A stretch of 64,000 nucleotides of DNA from Bretschneidera sinensis (Eukaryota; Streptophyta; Magnoliopsida; Brassicales; Akaniaceae): NCBI GenBank assembly GCA_023935145.1, contig CM043700.1, forward strand, positions 23,643,501 to 23,707,500, read 5' to 3'. The notes below the pieces were generated by a model, which saw only the letters and a list, made by a program, of their open reading frames with translations, did not search any database and was not told the DNA's origin. Each line of letters opens with the position of its first letter. Positions within the stretch are counted from its first letter, which is position 1. This document shows, piece after piece, positions 61,516-64,000 of this stretch. The position numbers were made by a program, and so were the translations under genes.

Positions 61516-63164
61516 TGATGAGAGTCATAAAATGCATCTAAACAATATTTAATTGTTAACATTTTAGGATTGATCTCGGTCGTAATCGCACTTTTACATG
61601 TTGATAACTCTAAAGTGATATTCATAAATCATTGACTTAATTCGATGCATTTTCAGGTGCTTTGAGTACAAAAGAGATAATAAAGCGATCCATGTTTAAA
61701 GCACCAAAAGATCTTGGGTGTCGGTGCTCGTTTTTGTCCAAGGTTTAGACGTGTCCAAACATGACTCAAAGATGGTTAAAGTCTAAACTAAGGCTGGAGT
61801 AATAAAGTACAGTAAGTTAAAAGACTGCACACAAGTGTGTGCATCACTTTGGAGCAAGTTAAGGGTATGCACACTAGTGTGTGCACTTCTGCATACAAGC
61901 TGAAGGAGTTTCACTGAATTGCCAGAATTTCCCGTTCAGATCAATCATCTTTGCAGATTAAACTGTATTGATGTAGGAATAACTAGATGATGAGCCATAT
62001 ATTCTTAGAAAGATCCGAAAGGCTATTTTCTAGAGAATTTTATGGTTCGTAAAAAGGATTTTTCTAGAGAAAGTTATGGCAGTTTTAGTGGAAACAGTTC
62101 AGGCCAGCACAGCAGGCCTAGACGCACAGCAGGCCCAGGCGCACAGCACGGCCCACTCGCCTCTTGACCGGATTAGGGCGAGCAAATGACATTCTCTAAG
62201 ACCAAAACACCCCCCTCATGCTCTTTAAATATATCTTTATGGAGAAATACAGCGGGGGATTGAAGAGAGAAAGCAAGGAAGAGAGAAAATAGAGAGGATT
62301 CAAGGGATCCAAATCCAGCATTCTTCCATTTTATTTCTAAGTTTTCTTTGGTTGCAAATCAAGGGGAGAACATCCATATTGTTCATCCACCTTGAACTCT
62401 ATGGCCAAATCAAGGGGAGAGCATCCTTATTGTTCTTCCACCTTGATTTCCATGGCCAACTAATCATTTTACAAGGGAAAGGGATGAATCTTTAGGGATT
62501 TCTTGTTCTTTATTTCCTGTTCTTGATTCAGTTGTATTGATTTATTGTTAAATATTGTTTATGAATTATTCATTGATTAAGTAAGAAGATTTGAGTTCAT
62601 GTGATAGATGTGTTTTTTATTCTTCTTCTTTTAGACTCTCTTAATCCGGTGATTGCATCCTTCTCCTCCATTGAGGTTGCTTGGATGTGATTGACTCCGG
62701 TAGATTTATCTTATTGATTTTCCATTACTGCGATATTGTCTTTTAAGATATATTGTCGTTTCTTGATAATCTTTAAGATCGGTCATGTGTGCATGAACCG
62801 AAATCAATGATTAATTCGTAGCAATTATATAAGAGTTGTAAATGTGCTTGATTGAATATATTCCGATTGCTTGTTTGGGAGTTGAAACTTGCAATCGAGA
62901 TAAAATCAATTGAATCAAGAGTGGAAATAGGGAACAAACCTAAGGAGGATTCCCGGAACCTTGTTATTTCTCATTTATATTTCATTTACATTTACGCAAT
63001 TTTCCTTTACATTATTTCACCATCAAAGCTAAAAAATCTTGAGTTTAACTTTTATCGTTCGTTTTAAGGTTCACACATTTTCCTTTGTACTTAACTTGTT
63101 TCCCTGTGGAATCGACACCCCAAAGCCGTACTACAATAACCGTGTTACACTTTGGGCGTAATCA
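61516..63164 (+). repeat. 3' LTR of the Athila-like gag-pol element
   Basis: This 1649-bp partner of 52277-53924 is collinear throughout. The TATA box has one change (CTTTAAATATA near 62222). Confidence 0.95.
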
Positions 63165-64000
63165 GGGCCCTAGGTCCTCTCTTGAAGGGCTTGGGGGCTC
63201 GAAGCCTACCTTCGAAAGACCTAGGGGTCTTTGGTCTATCTTCGCGAAATGGTCGTTTAATAGGCTCGCGGCCTGGGCTAGTAGGGCCCATTTTTCTTTT
63301 TTTCGCGTATTTTTCTCGCTCTTTTCGAAATGTCTGGTCGTCTTCCGCCAGCATGTACTTCTCAGCTCGGGCCAAGACTTCACTCATGTCAATGGGCGGG
63401 CGCCTGGTGAGCTTCAAACTGAAGACCCCAGCTCTTAGCCCATTTTTGAAAGCCAACATCTAGACATTGAGGTCGAGGTCGAGATCTAGGATCTCCCAAG
63501 CTACGAAATTGAACCTTGAAATGTAGGCCTAGAGCTTCTCCCTTCTTAACTAGACGATTTTGAACAGGGACTCCGAGGTCTTCATTGGTCCTTTGCTACT
63601 GATAAAATGCGAGGCGAAGGTATAACTCAGCTCCTTAAACATATGGATGCCTCCTGGTTTCAAATGGGAATACCATATTCTGACTGACTTTTCGAATGTT
63701 AGGGAAAAAGCTCGACACATCACAGGATTGGAGAGCCTGTGGAGTGTCATCGTGGTTCTGTAGTGCTAGAGATGATCTAAAGGGTCAGTAGATCCATCAT
63801 AAAGTTTAATCTGAGGCATTCAAAAGTTTGGTGGGAGGGGGGCCTCGAGGACTTCCTGAGCGAAAGGGGGATCCCGCACATCGAGTTCATCCATAACTTT
63901 GTGGCCACGACCTCTAAACGCCTTTGATCCATCCCTCTATATCCTTGATCGCTTGTTAAGGCTTTCACTGCTCTTGGATGAGGGACTTTCTCTAGACCTG
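63165..64000 (-). pseudogene. Tat-like gag, partial, runs off right edge
   Basis: Minus-strand peptides match Tat-type gag. ESLFKIV and EPGGIHMFKELSYTFASHFISS-like segments lie near 63550-63700. MLAFKNGLRAGVFSLKLTRRPP with EVLARAEKYMLAEDD lies at 63459-63340, followed by a basic Arg/Lys/Pro tail. Stops occur near 63730-63780, 63547-63553 and 63460. It continues at 52276 on the far side of the Athila-like insertion. Confidence 0.75.

Larger units (their letters stand above)
52277..63164 (+). mobile_element. Athila-like Ty3/gypsy element with gag and pol
   Basis: LTRs lie at 52277-53924 and 61516-63164 (1648 and 1649 bp), with TGATGAGAG...TAATCA ends. A perfect target duplication GGGCC sits at 52272-52276 and 63165-63169. 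There is an Athila-type primer site and a GTTGGGGGTTG polypurine tract before the 3' LTR. Gag, protease, RT, RNase H and integrase are present in Ty3/gypsy order, with a handful of stops and one frame change. LTR differences counted by eye are about 40-45 (roughly 2.7%). Confidence 0.96.
36132..64000 (-). mobile_element. Tat/Retand-like Ty3/gypsy retrotransposon, nested and running off right edge
   Basis: On the minus strand the pieces read gag (63165-64000), gag end, protease and RT (49620-52276), RNase H (split by the insertion at 42753-49619) and integrase (41229-42209). An antisense extra ORF (38841-40811), tandem repeats and a 3' LTR follow. Two Athila-like elements interrupt it. The antisense ORF and tandem repeats between pol and the 3' LTR are features known for the Tat lineage. 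The predicted target duplication at the left is GGAGT (36127-36131). Its partner and the 5' LTR lie beyond 64000. Confidence 0.85.

Overview
This window is nuclear DNA from a eudicot plant. The evidence is intronless berberine-bridge-enzyme-like (BBE-like) genes, intron-bearing tRNA-Tyr genes of the plant type, Ty1/copia, Ty3/gypsy (Athila-like and Tat/Retand-like), TRIM and L1-type LINE elements, and AT-rich intergenic DNA. The species cannot be named from sequence alone. Of everything present, only two protein-coding genes look intact, both on the minus strand: BBE-like C (23355-24965) and BBE-like E (27821-29452).

Left half (1-29.5 kb): a BBE-like gene cluster shaped by tandem duplication and decay. 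Five BBE-like loci lie in the same direction: A (4056-5665, pseudogene), D (10423-16748, pseudogene split by a copia element), B (18216-19853, pseudogene), C (intact) and E (intact). A, B and C are near-identical and sit in large repeated blocks (3775-7802, 16940-22455, 22456-about 27240). Each block also carries a copy of the same intron-containing tRNA-Tyr gene. A and B share one nonsense codon. Block B also carries a 185-bp relic of the LTR of the copia element that sits beside gene A. B is therefore a chimeric duplicate made after that insertion. A copia element flanks A (1-3774), another complete one with a TAAAT target duplication splits D (11895-16611), and a 640-bp TRIM sits just upstream of the B promoter (19936-20575). 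A short two-exon fragment of an unrelated plant gene lies at 8401-9106.

Middle (29.5-36.1 kb): AT-rich intergenic DNA with small tandem duplications, a fold-back element, (TA)n tracts and two LINE remnants.

Right half (36.1-64 kb): a nest of Ty3/gypsy elements. A Tat/Retand-like element on the minus strand is inserted in the LINE and runs past the right edge. It has gag, protease, RT, RNase H and integrase on the minus strand, an antisense extra ORF on the plus strand (38841-40811), and two tandem-repeat arrays (126 bp and 97 bp) near its 3' LTR. Two Athila-like elements on the plus strand are inserted in it: a gag-protease-only element (42753-49619) and a gag-pol element (52277-63164), each with target-site duplications.

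The cellular genes would make secreted, bicovalently flavinylated oxidoreductases. Substrates cannot be inferred from sequence. All identities and divergences quoted were judged by eye.
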